From: Alphaproteobacteria bacterium
GTDB taxonomy: Bacteria; Pseudomonadota; Alphaproteobacteria; Thalassobaculales; Thalassobaculaceae
Direction: 5' to 3'
Length of the DNA stretch: 7,696 nucleotides
NCBI GenBank assembly: GCA_028822575.1
Contig: JAPKDN010000139.1
Span: forward strand, 1-7,696
A model generated the notes under the pieces. That model did no database searches and had not been told where the DNA came from. It saw only the letters and a list, made by a program, of their open reading frames with translations. Each line of letters starts with the position of its first letter. Positions within the stretch are counted from its first letter, which is position 1. Shown one piece after another: positions 5,589 through 7,696 of this stretch. The position numbers and the translations under genes are program-made.

Positions 5589-7696
5589 TTGTCGACTGTA
5601 ACTGTTGCCCCCCGAGTCAGTATCGCCATACCAGTCTACAATAAAGCCGAATTTACCGAAGCTTGTCTTTATGGCGTGGCAGAAAATACGGATGACGACC
5701 CCTCCTATGAGGTGATTGTCATCGACAATGCCTCAGCCGACTGGACGAAATATCTGCTGCACGCTTTCGAGGGGGATATCCGCGTTGAATACAACGACGA
5801 GAATAAGGGATTCGCCCGGGCTAACAATCAGGCAGCGGCCATGGCGAGCGGGGATTACCTACTCTTCCTCAACAACGATACCGTGCCGCAACCGGGGTGG
5901 TTGCGTGAAATGGTGGGCTTGGCCGATTCAGATCCGTCCATCGGCATTGTCGGTTCGAAGTTGCTCTATCCAGAAACAGGCAAGATACAACACGCCGGCA
6001 TAGAATTGATCAATGGCGTTCCCGACCATATCCATCGAGAGGCCGCTGCCGATGATCTGCGGGTTAACGCGGTGCGCGACTTCGATATGGTGACCGGTGC
6101 CTGCATGTTGGTGCGCCGGGGGCTTTTCGCGGAACTGCAGGGTTTTGACGAAAACTTCCTCAACGGGGTCGAAGACGTCGATTTATGCCTTCGAGCGCGA
6201 GAGAAAGGGTGGCGGGTCGTCTATTGCCCGACGAGTGTCGTCGAACACCACGAAGGCAGCAGCGAGAAGCGTTACGATCATGTGCGCGAGAATCTGCAGC
6301 GCTTTGTCGACCGCTGGCAAGGGCGTTTTGACGCTGAAGGCAGATTGATGGTCGGCGGTAAAGAGGCGATTTCCGCGACGCGAAACGTGCGAGGGGTGGT
6401 ACCCAAGCCGGTGGCCGTCCAGTCGCGGCTCTTCCGCGGGAATTGGGAAGGGTCGTTTCTAGTCTATTCGAGTTTGGCCACGGTCAATCGCGAATTGGTC
6501 TTAGCGCTGTTGCGGAGTGAGAAATTCGAGTTGGGTTTGTTGCAGGCCGAACCCAGTGAGCGAGCGGAGGTCGCAATCACTTCCCGCTTGTACCCGGTCG
6601 CCGAACGGCTGGACAAAGCGTTAGACGGCGAGGTCGACTTCCATCTGCGCCACCATTGGCCGCCGAATTTCAGCCGCCCCCCGGCCGGGAAGCTGGTCCT
6701 GGTGCAGCCTTGGGAATTCGGACGGATTCCCAGCGAATGGGTCGAGCCGATCCAACAGAACGTCGACCAGATATGGGCTTATACCAGTTATGTTCGCGAT
6801 TGTTATATCGCCAGCGGCATTGATCCGAATCTCGTGGAGGTCGTTCGTCTTGGGGTTGATCCGGAGCGTTTCCAGCCAGGCCTTAGTGGGTTGTATTTGC
6901 CTACCGAAAAGACCTTTAAATTCTTATTTGTCGGCGGGACATTAGAGCGCAAGGGCATCGATTGTCTGCTCAAGGCCTATCGCGAAGCCTTTACCCCGGA
7001 AGATGACGTGTGCCTGGTGATAAAAGACATGGGCACCCGTACTTTCTATGAGGATCAGACGGCGGGTGAGCAGATCCGCACATTACAAAATGATCCTCAC
7101 TGCGCCGACATTCTCTATTTGATCGAAGATCTTCCGGAGGCCGATATCCCGAGTCTGTACAGCGCGTGCGATTGCCTTGTGCATCCCTATCGCGGGGAGG
7201 GTTTTGGCCTGCCCGTCGCCGAGGCCATGGCCTGCGGGTTGCCAGTGGTGGTGACGGCGGGCGGGGCCTGTGACGATTTTTGCAATGAGGATACCGCCTA
7301 TCTGGTGTCTGCGCGGAGGGTGCCGGTCAGGTTGCCCGATGAGATGGAATTGGCGGGCGACCCATGGGTACTCGAACCGAACCCCGACGAGCTCAAGGCG
7401 AGATTGCGCACGGTTTTTGAGCGGCGGGAGGAGGCGGAGCAGCGGGGGAAGGCAGCGGCTGAACATATCGCGGCGCACTTTACTTGGCAAGATGCCGCGG
7501 AGGATGCCCAGGCGGCGCTGACGAAGTTGCGGCAGGCAACTTCGTCAACGATGGAGCCTGTGGTCGCTCCGGCGTTGGCAATAAGAGCTATGCAGCAATT
7601 GGCCTCGCCGGTACAGGCGCCGTCCGTAGAAATTACGCTCGTCGTGCTTGGTGATGTGGCCGAAGAAACCATCGATGAAGTAATGGTCGGTTTGGG
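5589..7696 (+). CDS. Two-domain glycosyltransferase (GT2-GT4 fusion), 3' end missing
   Basis: A long open frame of at least 702 codons runs off the window. Residues about 9-240 form a GT2 (GT-A fold) domain: RVSIAIPVYN at the first strand, DNAS, NKGFARANNQ, the metal-binding NNDT motif (residues 95-98), GACMLVRR, and the VEDVDLCLRAREKGW segment with E195, D196 and D198, then VVEHHEGSS. This resembles rhamnosyltransferase-like GT2 enzymes. Residues about 260-440 look like a GT4 acceptor lobe and 440-620 its donor lobe, with KFLFVGGTLERKG and the EX7E motif EGFGLPVAE (E537, E545) before AMACGLPVVVT. Such fusions transfer two sugars in sequence, in the cytoplasm, from nucleotide-sugar donors. 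Its position suggests flagellin or surface-glycan modification, but the acceptor is unknown. The start is uncertain. TTG 5589 gives MSTVTVAPRVSI with GGGGG four bases before; GTG 5565 gives eight more residues without a ribosome site. An in-frame TGA at 5541 limits any upstream start. Confidence 0.9.
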   Translation, partial: MSTVTVAPRVSIAIPVYNKAEFTEACLYGVAENTDDDPSYEVIVIDNASADWTKYLLHAFEGDIRVEYNDENKGFARANNQAAAMASGDYLLFLNNDTVPQPGWLREMVGLADSDPSIGIVGSKLLYPETGKIQHAGIELINGVPDHIHREAAADDLRVNAVRDFDMVTGACMLVRRGLFAELQGFDENFLNGVEDVDLCLRAREKGWRVVYCPTSVVEHHEGSSEKRYDHVRENLQRFVDRWQGRFDAEGRLMVGGKEAISATRNVRGVVPKPVAVQSRLFRGNWEGSFLVYSSLATVNRELVLALLRSEKFELGLLQAEPSERAEVAITSRLYPVAERLDKALDGEVDFHLRHHWPPNFSRPPAGKLVLVQPWEFGRIPSEWVEPIQQNVDQIWAYTSYVRDCYIASGIDPNLVEVVRLGVDPERFQPGLSGLYLPTEKTFKFLFVGGTLERKGIDCLLKAYREAFTPEDDVCLVIKDMGTRTFYEDQTAGEQIRTLQNDPHCADILYLIEDLPEADIPSLYSACDCLVHPYRGEGFGLPVAEAMACGLPVVVTAGGACDDFCNEDTAYLVSARRVPVRLPDEMELAGDPWVLEPNPDELKARLRTVFERREEAEQRGKAAAEHIAAHFTWQDAAEDAQAALTKLRQATSSTMEPVVAPALAIRAMQQLASPVQAPSVEITLVVLGDVAEETIDEVMVGL

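Noticed and set aside
5212..5601. 129-codon + strand ORF in the csrA-glycosyltransferase gap
   Set aside because: No ribosome site, low-complexity Ser/Arg-rich translation without domains, and it overlaps the start of the glycosyltransferase. Only its first part (QKSTN, ALGSN) is of interest, as a shifted frame of the flagellin-like remnant.

Overview
The window is a late-operon stretch of a bacterial flagellar gene cluster, all on the + strand: 3' part of flgI, single-domain flgJ, flgN, flgK, flgL, fliW, csrA, then a gene-poor gap and a large glycosyltransferase that runs off the right edge. A P-ring gene (flgI) means an outer membrane, so a Gram-negative (diderm) bacterium. A FlgJ without a peptidoglycan-hydrolase domain, together with fliW next to csrA, argues against the enteric/beta-proteobacterial arrangement. 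It fits Desulfobacterota (Deltaproteobacteria), Nitrospirota or a similar uncultured lineage. This placement is an inference from gene content and order; I cannot name a species.

Layout. Positions 1-702: FlgI C-terminal two thirds. 715-1149: FlgJ rod-binding protein, GTG start with an AGGAGG Shine-Dalgarno. 1146-1649: FlgN chaperone, overlapping flgJ by 4 bases. 1660-3084 and 3175-4287: the hook-filament junction proteins FlgK and FlgL, separated by 90 bases holding two small inverted repeats and a possible promoter. 4287-4358: an unrecognised 23-codon ORF that exactly bridges flgL and fliW by overlapping start and stop codons. 4355-4846 fliW and 4895-5131 csrA, with a hairpin carrying GGA in its loop between them. 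5132-5588: about 450 bases without an intact gene. 5589-7696: a GT2-GT4 fusion glycosyltransferase, open at its 3' end.

How the parts work together. FlgI and FlgJ build and assemble the rod and P ring. FlgN is the export chaperone for FlgK and FlgL, which join hook to filament. FliW and CsrA form the known partner-switch that, in Bacillus subtilis, controls flagellin (hag) translation; the B. subtilis order is flgN-flgK-flgL-...-fliW-csrA-hag. Where flagellin would be expected here there is a strong Shine-Dalgarno, two GGA motifs of CsrA type and an ATG followed by codons for MGLSIR, a typical flagellin start. The reading frame then breaks down after 49 codons. Flagellin-like fragments continue in shifting frames, so I read this as a decayed flagellin 5' end with its CsrA-controlled leader still recognisable. 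The following glycosyltransferase may modify flagellin or surface glycans.

The most interesting items are the orphan flagellin leader/remnant, the GGA-loop hairpin ahead of csrA, the coupled 23-codon ORF, and the two-domain glycosyltransferase in the flagellin slot.
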